Assembly (NCBI RefSeq): GCF_025398175.1
Contig: NZ_CP099735.1
Coordinates: 1,798,001-1,862,000 of the forward strand
Origin: Photobacterium sp. TY1-4
Lineage (GTDB): Bacteria > Pseudomonadota > Gammaproteobacteria > Enterobacterales > Vibrionaceae
Direction of reading: 5' to 3'
DNA length: 64,000 nt
Shown piece after piece: positions 54,601 to 62,593 of the stretch (position 1 is the first letter of the stretch; the number at the start of each line of letters is the position of its first letter). Made by a program: the position numbers and the translations under genes. The notes below the pieces were generated by a model that saw only the letters and a list, made by a program, of their open reading frames with translations, had not been told where the DNA came from and did no database searches.

Positions 54601-54818
54601 CCGGGCTGCGGGTCAGGCCGGTCATGATGACGGTCAGCACCGTGATTATCGGCTTGATCCCCATTATGTACGGCTCCGGCACCGGTTCAGAGGTGATGCA
54701 GCGCATTGCAGCGCCGATGATCGGCGGCATGGCTTCGGCGCTGCTGCTGACCCTGTTGGTGCTGCCGGCCGTGTTTAAGCTCTGGAAAAGCCGGGAAATT
54801 TCAACCCCTGATATCTAA
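51687..54818 (+). CDS. cusA: heavy-metal RND efflux pump CusA
   Basis: 1043 aa, complete HME-RND transporter with 12 membrane helices and two large periplasmic loops. [22 protein letters not shown] carries the proton-relay Asp. [38 protein letters not shown] is the typical start of monovalent-cation pumps of this type. It expels Cu(I)/Ag(I) from periplasm and cytoplasm through CusB and CusC using the proton gradient. A hairpin follows the stop. Confidence 0.93.
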   Translation: [1043 protein letters not shown]

Positions 54819-54846
54819 GCAACTCAATTACAAAAGATGAAAACAA

Positions 54847-54867
54847 GGCCCCTGAGTAACAGGGGCC
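54847..54867 (+). terminator. hairpin between cusA and the cupredoxin gene
   Basis: GGCCCCTG / CAGGGGCC with a five-base loop. It is preceded by an A-rich run and followed by AAAC, so it is probably a processing or partial termination signal that lowers or separates cupredoxin expression. Confidence 0.5.
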
Positions 54868-54892
54868 AAACTTGAATCACGGAGATATGATG

Positions 54893-55477
54893 ATGAACAA
54901 GACACTGATTGCAATGACACTGGCCCTGATGACAACAACGGTGCTGGCGGACTCCAGCCACGGCCATGCGGCACAGGGCGGGATGAAGATGGAACACAGC
55001 ACGATGGGGCAGGGCGCGATGGATCAGGCTTCTATGAACCATTCAGAGATGGATCACAGCAAGATGGATCATGGCAATATGATGAGCATGGAAGGGATGT
55101 CGGATGTGGGGATGCCTGCAATGGGGGCCAAGCCGGACAAAGTGGTGCATGTGATTCTGTCGGATGATATGAAAATTACCTTCAAGAAAGCCGTGACGAT
55201 TGAACCCGATGATGTGGTGCAGTTTGTGGTGATGAATACCGGCAAGATTGATCACGAATTTTCGATCGGCTCTGCAACCGAGCAGTTGGCGCACCGAAAA
55301 ATGATGCGGGAGATGACCGGGGGTCATATGCACGACAGCGGCAGTACCGTGACGGTTCAGCCGGGTAAGGCTAAACAGCTGTTATGGCACTTCCATGGCG
55401 ATAAGCAGGTTGAATTTGCCTGTAATATTCCGGGCCATGCTGAAGCCGGCATGGTGAAAAAACTTACGTTGAAATGA
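54893..55477 (+). CDS. Met/His-rich periplasmic cupredoxin (CopI-like)
   Basis: 194 aa. Of three successive ATG codons the third (54893) is eight bases from GGAG and gives the best signal peptide, MNKTLIAMTLALMTTTVLA. Residues 20-75 form a Met/His-rich segment with MDHSKMDHGNMM-type repeats. The C-terminal cupredoxin domain has the type 1 copper ligands in KIDHEFSIG and FACNIPGHAEAGM (His, Cys, His, Met). It should bind or oxidise periplasmic copper together with the Cus exporter. Confidence 0.87.
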   Translation: MNKTLIAMTLALMTTTVLADSSHGHAAQGGMKMEHSTMGQGAMDQASMNHSEMDHSKMDHGNMMSMEGMSDVGMPAMGAKPDKVVHVILSDDMKITFKKAVTIEPDDVVQFVVMNTGKIDHEFSIGSATEQLAHRKMMREMTGGHMHDSGSTVTVQPGKAKQLLWHFHGDKQVEFACNIPGHAEAGMVKKLTLK

Positions 55478-55513
55478 GTTACTGCTGTGGTGTCAAAGCC
55501 TCCCCGCCTTGGG

Positions 55514-56944
55514 GCAATGCTGATCAGTTAAGGATCGGTTGACTGATCCTTCTGATGCGTCAAAATCGGAAATCATTTACTGGTTTCCGGTTTTTTATGC
55601 CCGTAGCTTCCGCACTCACAGATTTTCTTGAAGAGTCTCCTGTCGATATCTCCCAGCTGACCACTTTCTCTGAACACGTTCCCGACGAGTGGGTTGCCAG
55701 AGCTACATCTTTATCGACTCAGGCAACCATCAGACGAAGACGGCTCCCCAGTGATATGGTGCTCTGGCTTATTGTCGGTATGGCCTTTTTCCGCAATGAG
55801 CCTATAGCTGAAGTGGCCCGCCGTATGAATGTCTGTGCCGAAGGGTTGGCAAACGAGGAACTCCTGGCCAAGAGTGCTCTGACACAAGCCCGTCAGCGAC
55901 TGGGAAAGGAAGCGCCTAAATGGCTGTTCAAACAGTGTGCTCAGGTATGGGGTAAAGAAAGGTACCCGGAAGACAGCTGGAATAAACTTCAGGTTTTTGC
56001 TGTTGATGGGGCTCTGTTCAGGACCCCGGATACCCCCGGGCTTCGCGAACACTTCGGTTCGGGAAACACATCCGGAAAGCGCCAGACACCTTACCCTGTA
56101 CTCCGTCTTGTCACCATGATGAACGTGCGTTCCCATATCATCATTGATGCCGATATCAGCCCTTATCGCCGAGGTGAAATACCGCTGGCCCAACCCTTTA
56201 TCAACTCGCTGCCGGATAACTCGGTGACTTTGCTGGATAAGGGATTTTACGGAGCAAGCCTGTTGCTGGGCATCTCTGCCAGCGGGGCAAACCGACATTG
56301 GCTTATTCCTGCTAAAAAAGGCGTGGTATACACACTTCTCGACGAGGAGGAAACCAATGACAACCTTATCGAGATGAAGGTCTCGCCCCAAGCGAGAAAG
56401 AAGAATCCGACCCTTCCTGAGAAATGGCAGGTACGGGCAGTCACCTATGAGGTAGACGGGAAAGAGAAAACGGTTTTCACCTCCCTGCCAAGAGAGATGT
56501 ACAGCGCCGAGCAGGTTGCCACCCTATACCACGAACGCTGGGAGATTGAACTGGGCTACCGCGATATAAAGAGCTCCATGCAGCACAATTCTCTTACCTT
56601 GCGGAGCAAAACGGTCGAGCTGGTTTATCAAGAGTTATGGGGGTTGCTTCTCGGCTACAACCTGGTCAGGAGAGAGGCAAGCCAGGCGGCTGTGGCGCAT
56701 GACAGAGCCCCCACAGAAATAAGCTTCAAGTACGCCTGCCAGTTTATTGCAAGTCAGCTCAGGGTAATGAGTAAGGCACTGTCACCGGGAAACACGCCCA
56801 AGAGGCTAAAGGCACTACGGGGGGACCTGTCAGTGCTCTTCAAGGAAAATCGCCCCAGGCCATCTAGGCCCAGGGCAGTTAAGATATCAAAGACCCGCTA
56901 CCCGGTTAATCGCCATGCAGCTCCCCTTAAGTGAACTGCATTGC
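55514..56944 (+). mobile_element. IS4-family insertion sequence
   Basis: About 1.43 kb, bounded by imperfect 20-bp terminal inverted repeats: left GCAATGCTGATCAGTTAAGG (55514-55533) and right, read inward, GCAATGCAGTTCACTTAAGG (56925-56944 complement); 17 of 20 match. The transposase stop lies inside the right repeat. No direct target duplication is visible immediately outside these ends. It lies between the cupredoxin gene and a regulator and interrupts no recognisable gene. Confidence 0.88.
55597..56934 (+). CDS. IS4-family DDE transposase
   Basis: 445 aa from ATG 55597 (a longer version starts at 55555). The catalytic triad is visible: VFAVDGALF, VTLLDKGFYG and the YREK signature YHERWEIELGYRDIK. 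The frame is intact, so the element may still be active. Confidence 0.93.
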   Translation: MPVASALTDFLEESPVDISQLTTFSEHVPDEWVARATSLSTQATIRRRRLPSDMVLWLIVGMAFFRNEPIAEVARRMNVCAEGLANEELLAKSALTQARQRLGKEAPKWLFKQCAQVWGKERYPEDSWNKLQVFAVDGALFRTPDTPGLREHFGSGNTSGKRQTPYPVLRLVTMMNVRSHIIIDADISPYRRGEIPLAQPFINSLPDNSVTLLDKGFYGASLLLGISASGANRHWLIPAKKGVVYTLLDEEETNDNLIEMKVSPQARKKNPTLPEKWQVRAVTYEVDGKEKTVFTSLPREMYSAEQVATLYHERWEIELGYRDIKSSMQHNSLTLRSKTVELVYQELWGLLLGYNLVRREASQAAVAHDRAPTEISFKYACQFIASQLRVMSKALSPGNTPKRLKALRGDLSVLFKENRPRPSRPRAVKISKTRYPVNRHAAPLK

Positions 56945-56975
56945 GTGTGATGGCCGGCGGCTTTCCCCGGCGCTG

Positions 56976-57776
56976 TTAATCGCAGGAAAGGACGGTATCA
57001 GGGGTTTCATGGCCCTGTTTCTGCAACTGACAAACCGCTTTTAACAAGCTTCCGTCCACTTCCGGCAGGGTATCGCTCAGGCGGATGGCTTCTCCCGGCA
57101 CAAATGACAGCATGATATTTTTCAGGCTCGCCTGGCTGTTTCGCTGGTTTTGCAGATGAAAGGCGGTGAGCTGCTCATAAACCTGAGTTTCCAGCTTGGT
57201 AATTTGTTCATCGGTGAGACTGATCCGCGCCATACAGATGGCCGGTCGGATCGGGTGCTTTTCCTGATTAGCCTTGAAACGCTTCACGAACAATCGATCC
57301 AGCGGGCTGTCTTCTTCGTTGATGAACCGTTTTTGTGCGTTGAGTTTAACCTTGGTTTTCTCAATGGTTTCCAGATAGCCCATCATCTCCAGTGCCCGCA
57401 GGTAGTGAATAACCGATTGCTCCGAGAGCTGATAGTGCTGTTGAATCTCTTCAACCGACCATTGCAGTGAGACCAGCAGATAGATGAAATCGTACAGGTG
57501 GGGATATTGAGCAAAAATCCGGTTGTTTTGCGGGGAAATCGCTTTGATGTCCTGCTGCTGCAATTTGGCGGCGAGGTTCGAGAGCTGTACCAGGTCGGTA
57601 TCCAGGTAGCCCGCATAAAAGGTGATCTTGTCGATCCCCAAACTGTGGTTGTGAAACTGTCGTTTTAAGCTGCTGACCGGCACGGCGCAATACTCAGACA
57701 GCTGCGCGTAGCTAATCCCTTTTTCTTTCAGTGTTTCACGCAACGCCGCCAGTAAGTAATCGGCTGAAATGTTCAT
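56976..57776 (-). CDS. HTH (XRE-like) transcriptional regulator
   Basis: 266 aa from ATG 57776, preferred because GGAG lies six bases upstream; ATG 57803 is also possible. The N-terminal helix-turn-helix reads LKEKGISYAQLSEYCAVPVSSLKRQFHNHSLGIDKI. A second HTH-like region occurs near 125-150 (EEIQQHYQLSEQSVIHYLRALEMMGYL). No ligand domain is recognised. It ends next to the IS element. Confidence 0.75.
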   Translation of the reverse strand: MNISADYLLAALRETLKEKGISYAQLSEYCAVPVSSLKRQFHNHSLGIDKITFYAGYLDTDLVQLSNLAAKLQQQDIKAISPQNNRIFAQYPHLYDFIYLLVSLQWSVEEIQQHYQLSEQSVIHYLRALEMMGYLETIEKTKVKLNAQKRFINEEDSPLDRLFVKRFKANQEKHPIRPAICMARISLTDEQITKLETQVYEQLTAFHLQNQRNSQASLKNIMLSFVPGEAIRLSDTLPEVDGSLLKAVCQLQKQGHETPDTVLSCD

Positions 57777-58228
57777 GCTTTTCTCCGTCAGCAAGTGGGT
57801 CATGCAGCCTTCCGGATTGGCTGATGCCTGAAAGGTATACAATATTCAGGCTTGAAAATCCATGATGATATTGTCAAGTTCGGTTATTGGTGGCCTGCGT
57901 ATTGGCAGGAATCACGTCGAAAGGGGCCGCTGTCTGGAGAAAGATTCGGTCAATTTCGCTGGGGACAATATCTATGGTTGCGGCGGGGTCGATGCGACCA
58001 GCATCTGTCGTGGCGGTTGTGGTGAACCGTGGTCGTGGGTGAAAAAAAGCCGGCGTAAAGCCGGCAAACACTACAGAAGTAAGGAAGTAGGCCAACCACC
58101 GAGCACAAACGGGGCTGGCAAATACGCCGGGCCATTCGGGAGATTGAACGATGACCCGGCATTGAGGGATTGGGAGCTGCGCCGTGAGATCGCGACGTGA
58201 GCCGCGACCTTATGGCACGGCTAAACGG
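57777..58228. other. intergenic region with leader-like peptide and terminator
   Basis: About 450 bp between the leftward regulator start and the leftward aminopeptidase stop. It holds the regulator promoter, a short plus-strand frame 57974-58042 ending ASVVAVVVNRGRG that resembles a branched-chain amino-acid leader peptide, and a minus-strand terminator at 58042-58065. A 113-codon plus-strand frame (57862-58200) has no recognisable domain and is not called. Confidence 0.4.
58042..58065 (-). terminator. terminator downstream of the aminopeptidase gene
   Basis: On the minus strand: GCCGGC-TTTAC-GCCGGC followed by seven T. It is 164 bp beyond the aminopeptidase stop codon. Confidence 0.85.
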
Positions 58229-60031
58229 TTACACCGCAGCCGTGGCGCGTTGCAGCCAGTCGCGCTCCTCCGGGGTCAAGTCCCCTTCAAGGGCAGCAAA
58301 GACTTTAGTGTGGTAGTCATTGAGCCACTGCCGCTCAGAGGCATCCAGCAAAGCCGGCTCCAGCGGTTGGGTGGCGATTGGCGCCAGGGTGATGGTGTCG
58401 AAGCCGTAAAACACGCCGAATTCATTCTGTTCAATTTCCACCACCTTCATGATGTTCTCGATCCGCACTCCGTATTCGCCTTCGCGATAAACACCGGGCT
58501 CATTGGTGATCACCATATTCGGCTTCAGTTCGACTTCGGTCGGAGACTGCGAGAAGTTTTGCGGTCCTTCGTGGACATTCAGGCACATCCCGACACCGTG
58601 CCCGGTGCCGCATTTGTAGTCGATACCTTGCTGCCACAGCACCCCGCGTGCCAGCACATCCAGGTTGGAGCCGGTCGACCCTTTGAGGAAGCGTGCCTGG
58701 CTGAGCCTAATCACGGCTTTGAGCACCAGGGTATAGTCGATGCGTTGCTGCTGGCTCAGGGTGCCGAAGCTGAAGGTACGGGTGATGTCAGTCGTGCCGC
58801 CCAGATATTGGCCGCCGGAATCAACCAGGAAGAAATTGGATTCATCGACCAGAACGTTGCTGTTTTCATCGGCGGCGTAGTGCATTTTGGCACCGTGCTC
58901 GGCAAATGCGGCAATGGTGCGGAAGCTGTCACCTAAGTAGGTCGGCGCCAAAGTTCGGAAATGCTGTAGCTGTTGCTCGGCGCTGAGTTCGGTCACGTCG
59001 CCGCCGGGGACCTGCTGTTCCAGCCAGGACATGAACTTTACCATTGCGATGCCGTCCAGCCGCAGGGTCTCTTCCATATTCTCCAGCTCGGTTGGGTTCT
59101 TACTGGCTTTCATGTCAGTCACATAACTGCGCTGGTGCGATACGGTCAGATTGGCAGACAGGCTGCTGATCAGGCGCGCATCACCGTGTCTGGCACAGCT
59201 GCGGAAGTGATGCCCGGCAGGCAGTTGGCTCAGCGCGTCGCGGATCTGCTCATACGGCTGGCAATGAACGCCCTGGGCTTCGAGTTTGCACTGGACATCT
59301 ACCGGCAGTTTCCGCGGGTCGATAAACAGCGTCGCCGCCTGGGCACTGATCAGCAGATAGCCCTCGGAGATTGGGCAGTATGGCGTGTCGCCGCCACGAA
59401 TGTTGAGTGTCCACATCACATCATCCAGCGTCGAGATCAGCAGATCATCGACCTGATCACCGGCCATGTACTGACGGATCTGGGCCAGTTTCTGCGCTGT
59501 GGTGAGTCCGGCATATTGCAGCGGGTGGCAAAAGACCGGGGTCGTTGGCCGGGCCGGACGATCGTGCCAGATCCCATCGATCAGATCATGCTCCAGCACA
59601 ATGGCGATGCCTTTGTCGGCACAGGCGGCTTGAAGCTGCTGATAAAATGCATAGCTGATGGTACGGCCATCGACGCCGACCCGGCTGTTGACCGGCAGTG
59701 TCTGCGCCAGCCATTCAGGGATCGACGGGGTTTCTGCCAGCCTGGCTTTAAACAGCGAGAGTCCGCTGCCTTGCAACTCTTCTTCGGCCTGGATGTAGTA
59801 ACGACCGTCGGTCCACAGACCGCCGCCGTCGGAGGTGATGACGGCATCGCCCGCCGAGCCGGTAAAGCCAGTGATCCAGCGCCGGGCCAACCAGTGATCG
59901 GCTGAATACTCGCTCGCGTGGGGATCGTTGTTGGTGACGATATAGGCGTCGAGCTGCAATGCTGACATGGCATCGCGTAGCTGGCTGAGACGTTGGGAAA
60001 CCGGGCATTGCGCACTTGCTTGAAGACTCAT
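58229..60031 (-). CDS. long aminopeptidase P family Xaa-Pro aminopeptidase (M24)
   Basis: 600 aa from ATG 60031 (AGAGG just upstream). Two N-terminal creatinase-like domains (AYIVTNNDPHASEYSADHWLARRWITGFTGSAG) precede the M24 pita-bread catalytic domain with metal ligands in FFLVDSGGQYLGGTTDITRTF, GTGHGVGMCLNVHEGP, VITNEPGVY and GVRIENIMKV. A C-terminal extension ends QWLNDYHTKVFAALEGDLTPEERDWL, typical of the ~600-residue three-domain form. Cytoplasmic enzyme removing N-terminal residues before proline. Confidence 0.94.
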   Translation of the reverse strand: MSLQASAQCPVSQRLSQLRDAMSALQLDAYIVTNNDPHASEYSADHWLARRWITGFTGSAGDAVITSDGGGLWTDGRYYIQAEEELQGSGLSLFKARLAETPSIPEWLAQTLPVNSRVGVDGRTISYAFYQQLQAACADKGIAIVLEHDLIDGIWHDRPARPTTPVFCHPLQYAGLTTAQKLAQIRQYMAGDQVDDLLISTLDDVMWTLNIRGGDTPYCPISEGYLLISAQAATLFIDPRKLPVDVQCKLEAQGVHCQPYEQIRDALSQLPAGHHFRSCARHGDARLISSLSANLTVSHQRSYVTDMKASKNPTELENMEETLRLDGIAMVKFMSWLEQQVPGGDVTELSAEQQLQHFRTLAPTYLGDSFRTIAAFAEHGAKMHYAADENSNVLVDESNFFLVDSGGQYLGGTTDITRTFSFGTLSQQQRIDYTLVLKAVIRLSQARFLKGSTGSNLDVLARGVLWQQGIDYKCGTGHGVGMCLNVHEGPQNFSQSPTEVELKPNMVITNEPGVYREGEYGVRIENIMKVVEIEQNEFGVFYGFDTITLAPIATQPLEPALLDASERQWLNDYHTKVFAALEGDLTPEERDWLQRATAAV

Positions 60032-60143
60032 CCTATCCTCTGTGACATCCGTGTGAATTGAGGACAAATGTATAGTGTCAAGAAAGCGCTCACAATTGTG
60101 TGTTTACATCTTATTAACGAAGACGCAGAAAGTAATCCTTTCG

Positions 60144-60160
60144 GTCTCAGAAACTGAGAC
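60144..60160. repeat. perfect inverted repeat GTCTCAG-AAA-CTGAGAC
   Basis: Seven-base arms with a three-base spacer, between the iclR stop and the aminopeptidase start. Without a T run it is more like an operator or a small RNA hairpin than a terminator. Confidence 0.45.
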
Positions 60161-60180
60161 TGCGAGTTCACACCGTGGGT

Positions 60181-60939
60181 TTACTGCAACCGGGAAGAGA
60201 GTTGCCGGGTTGCCTGAATGAGGTGCGCCGATAACTCCCGGATATGTTGTTTGGTAAATTCTTCTCGATTAACCCCCAGGCTGATGGCGGCGATGGCCTG
60301 GTTGTTGAGATCCAATACAGGCGCCGCAATAAAACTCAGGCTGGATTCATCCAGGCTATCCGTGACGGCGTAACCGAGTCGCCGGGCCTGTTGCAGCTCT
60401 TCCAGCATTGCCGCCAAACGTTGCGGGGCATTCTGGCCCTTGGGGAGGACTTGCGTGAGGTACTCTTCCTGAAAGCGGGCAGGACGGGTGGATAAAATGG
60501 CTTTGCCGGGCGCGGCTTCGTAAACCGGAAATGTGGTCCCGATATAGACGTTTGACACTCTGGCCATGGATGACTCTGTTTTGGCGATGGTGACGATCCG
60601 GCTCCCCACCTCGATATTGAGATAGACCGACTGATAGGTTTCGTTCTTCAGGATCTCGGCGATCGGATGAAAGATCGAAATGGAATCCTGGCGGCTGAAC
60701 ACGGTTGAGGCAAGCTGGAAAATGGTCGCACCCATGCAGTATTTTTTGCGGGCGCTGGGGTCAATGCTAATCATGCCGTGCTGTAGCAGGGCTTCCAGCA
60801 ACCTGTGGGTGGTGGAATAAGCCAGCCCGGTCTCTTCCGAGATTTCAGACAGAGATAAAGAGATTGATGAACGGGCAAGCAGTTGCAAAATCTGCATGGC
60901 GCCGTCGACCGCTGGTGCTTTGGATTTGGTGGGGAACAT
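60181..60939 (-). CDS. IclR-family transcriptional regulator
   Basis: 252 aa from ATG 60939 (the longer frame lacks family support; no strong ribosome-binding site is seen). N-terminal winged helix (ILQLLARSSISLSLSEISEETGLAYSTTHRLLEALLQHGMI) and a C-terminal effector-binding GAF-like domain (YEAAPGKAILS, LGYAVTDSLDESSLSFIAAPVLD). It is divergent from the aldehyde dehydrogenase operon and probably controls it in response to a pathway intermediate. Confidence 0.92.
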   Translation of the reverse strand: MFPTKSKAPAVDGAMQILQLLARSSISLSLSEISEETGLAYSTTHRLLEALLQHGMISIDPSARKKYCMGATIFQLASTVFSRQDSISIFHPIAEILKNETYQSVYLNIEVGSRIVTIAKTESSMARVSNVYIGTTFPVYEAAPGKAILSTRPARFQEEYLTQVLPKGQNAPQRLAAMLEELQQARRLGYAVTDSLDESSLSFIAAPVLDLNNQAIAAISLGVNREEFTKQHIRELSAHLIQATRQLSSRLQ

Positions 60940-60993
60940 GGTTGGTAACACGGTTGTTAATTTGTCGTTAATTGAAATGCTATCACATTTATT

Positions 60994-61009
60994 TTTCCAT
61001 ATATGGAAA
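60994..61009. promoter_or_regulatory. candidate IclR operator
   Basis: Perfect 16-bp palindrome TTTCCATATATGGAAA in the divergent promoter between iclR and the dehydrogenase gene, 82 bp before the dehydrogenase start. Position and symmetry fit an IclR-family operator. Confidence 0.6.
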
Positions 61010-61090
61010 TAATCTGATTTTAGCCTCCTCACGTTTGACCGATTTATCAGTAGCTCCATAAGATTCTTCAAAACACAGTGGAGAAGCCTC

Positions 61091-62515
61091 ATGCGAGTGG
61101 AACGTAATTTCGTCAATAATCAGTTTCAGGAGACGGTCGGTCACGAAACGATTGCCGTGTATAACCCCGAAAATGAAACGCAGATCGCCCAAGTGACGGC
61201 TGCATCGTCAAAGGATGTACTGGAAGCGGTGGCAGTGGCCAGCCAGGCTCAGCGCACCTGGCGTCGCCTGACCAGCATTGAGCGGGGCGAACACCTGAAA
61301 AAGCTGGCGGACAAGCTGGTGGAGCACGCCGCTGAGATTGGCCGGGTGCTGGCGCTGGAGTCCGGGAAAAGCATCGAAGATGCTGTGAACGAGACCATTT
61401 ATGCGGCGGATATTACCCGATATCACGCAGAGTGGGCGCGCCGGATCGAAGGGGAAATTATTCCCAGCGATACGCCGGATGAAAACCTGTTGCTTCATCG
61501 CGAGCCGATCGGTGTGGTGGCATGTCTGATCCCGTTTAACTATCCGGTCTACACGCTGCTGCGCAAAATCGCCCCGGCCTTGATCACCGGAAATACCGTG
61601 GTGGTTCGTCCCAGTAACAATACCCCTTGTTCAGCGTTTGCCATTGCACAGGCGATCGTAGAAGCCGAGTTGCCGGCAGGCGTGGTGAATATTCTGACCA
61701 TGGATCACGCGACTGCCGAGACCATGTGTACCCACCCGAAAGTCGGCATGATCACTTTAACCGGCAGTGTCGGCGCAGGGCGTAAGGTGCTGGAGTACTC
61801 CCAGGTTAATATTGCCAAGTCGTCCCTGGAGCTGGGCGGGAAAACACCGGCCGTTGTGGCCCCGGATGCAAATCTGGCCAAAGCGGCACGTGAGATTGTG
61901 GCCTCGAAAACTTCGAACTGCGGCCAGTTGTGCACGGCGGTTGAGCGGGTGTATGTGCACGAGTCCATCAAGTCGGAATTTACCATGTTGCTTAAGCAAG
62001 AGATGGAAAGTGTTCAGTATGGACCGCGTTCGCAGGAGCCGAATAACATGGGGCCACTGGTCAACGAAAATGCACGGCTGAATATTCACCAGATGGTGGA
62101 GCGTGCCATCGATGATGGCGCCCATTTGATGACGGGGGGCTTTATTCCGGAAGGGAAAGGCCATTTCTATCCTCCGACGATCCTGACCAATTGCCGTCAG
62201 GATATGGAAATAGTCCAGGAAGAAATCTTTGGCCCGGTGTTGCCGATCCTGACTTACAAGACCATCGAGGAAGCCATTGAACTGGCCAACGACCACCAGT
62301 TTGGCCTGGCCTCGCTGATTTACACCGAGAGCTACCGTGATGCGATGCAAGTCGCGAATAACATCGAAGCCGGTGAGTTCTACATCAACCGGATCCCCGC
62401 CGACCCGTACCAGGGCTATCACCAAGGGTGGAAACGCTCCGGCCTCGGTGGCGACGATGGTAAGCACGGCATGCTGGATTACACCCAAACCCGCTTGGTG
62501 GTTGCCAAATACTAA
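61091..62515 (+). CDS. NAD(P)-dependent aldehyde dehydrogenase, AldA-like
   Basis: 474 aa. Closest by memory to E. coli AldA (shared blocks ITRYHAEWARRIEGEIIPSD, APALITGNTVVVRPS and YHQGWKRSGLGGDDGKHGMLDYTQT). Catalytic Cys in SNCGQLCTAVERVYV, general base Glu in LELGGKTPA, Gly motif TGSVGAG. It oxidises a small hydroxyaldehyde to its acid. With a downstream transporter and enolase-family enzyme, a 3,6-anhydro-L-galactose dehydrogenase or related sugar-aldehyde role is a plausible inference. GGAG seven bases before the ATG. Confidence 0.9.
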   Translation: MRVERNFVNNQFQETVGHETIAVYNPENETQIAQVTAASSKDVLEAVAVASQAQRTWRRLTSIERGEHLKKLADKLVEHAAEIGRVLALESGKSIEDAVNETIYAADITRYHAEWARRIEGEIIPSDTPDENLLLHREPIGVVACLIPFNYPVYTLLRKIAPALITGNTVVVRPSNNTPCSAFAIAQAIVEAELPAGVVNILTMDHATAETMCTHPKVGMITLTGSVGAGRKVLEYSQVNIAKSSLELGGKTPAVVAPDANLAKAAREIVASKTSNCGQLCTAVERVYVHESIKSEFTMLLKQEMESVQYGPRSQEPNNMGPLVNENARLNIHQMVERAIDDGAHLMTGGFIPEGKGHFYPPTILTNCRQDMEIVQEEIFGPVLPILTYKTIEEAIELANDHQFGLASLIYTESYRDAMQVANNIEAGEFYINRIPADPYQGYHQGWKRSGLGGDDGKHGMLDYTQTRLVVAKY

Positions 62516-62536
62516 GCCCGGACTTCCCTGACCTGA

Positions 62537-62571
62537 AGGCGCACGCCAGATAACAAATACAAAGTGCGCCT
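62537..62571 (+). other. intercistronic hairpin
   Basis: AGGCGCAC (62537-62544) pairs with GTGCGCCT (62564-62571) around a 19-base loop, between the dehydrogenase and transporter genes. Confidence 0.4.
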
Positions 62572-62593
62572 GCAAACACAAAAGGACTGAATC

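Noticed and set aside
55477..57000. Composite transposon carrying the cus locus
   Set aside because: Only one IS copy is seen, none lies upstream of the copper genes, and the locus has normal vibrio-like composition by eye.
57862..58200. 113-codon plus-strand frame between the HTH regulator and aminopeptidase
   Set aside because: No recognisable domain or ribosome-binding site, and it spans a minus-strand terminator.
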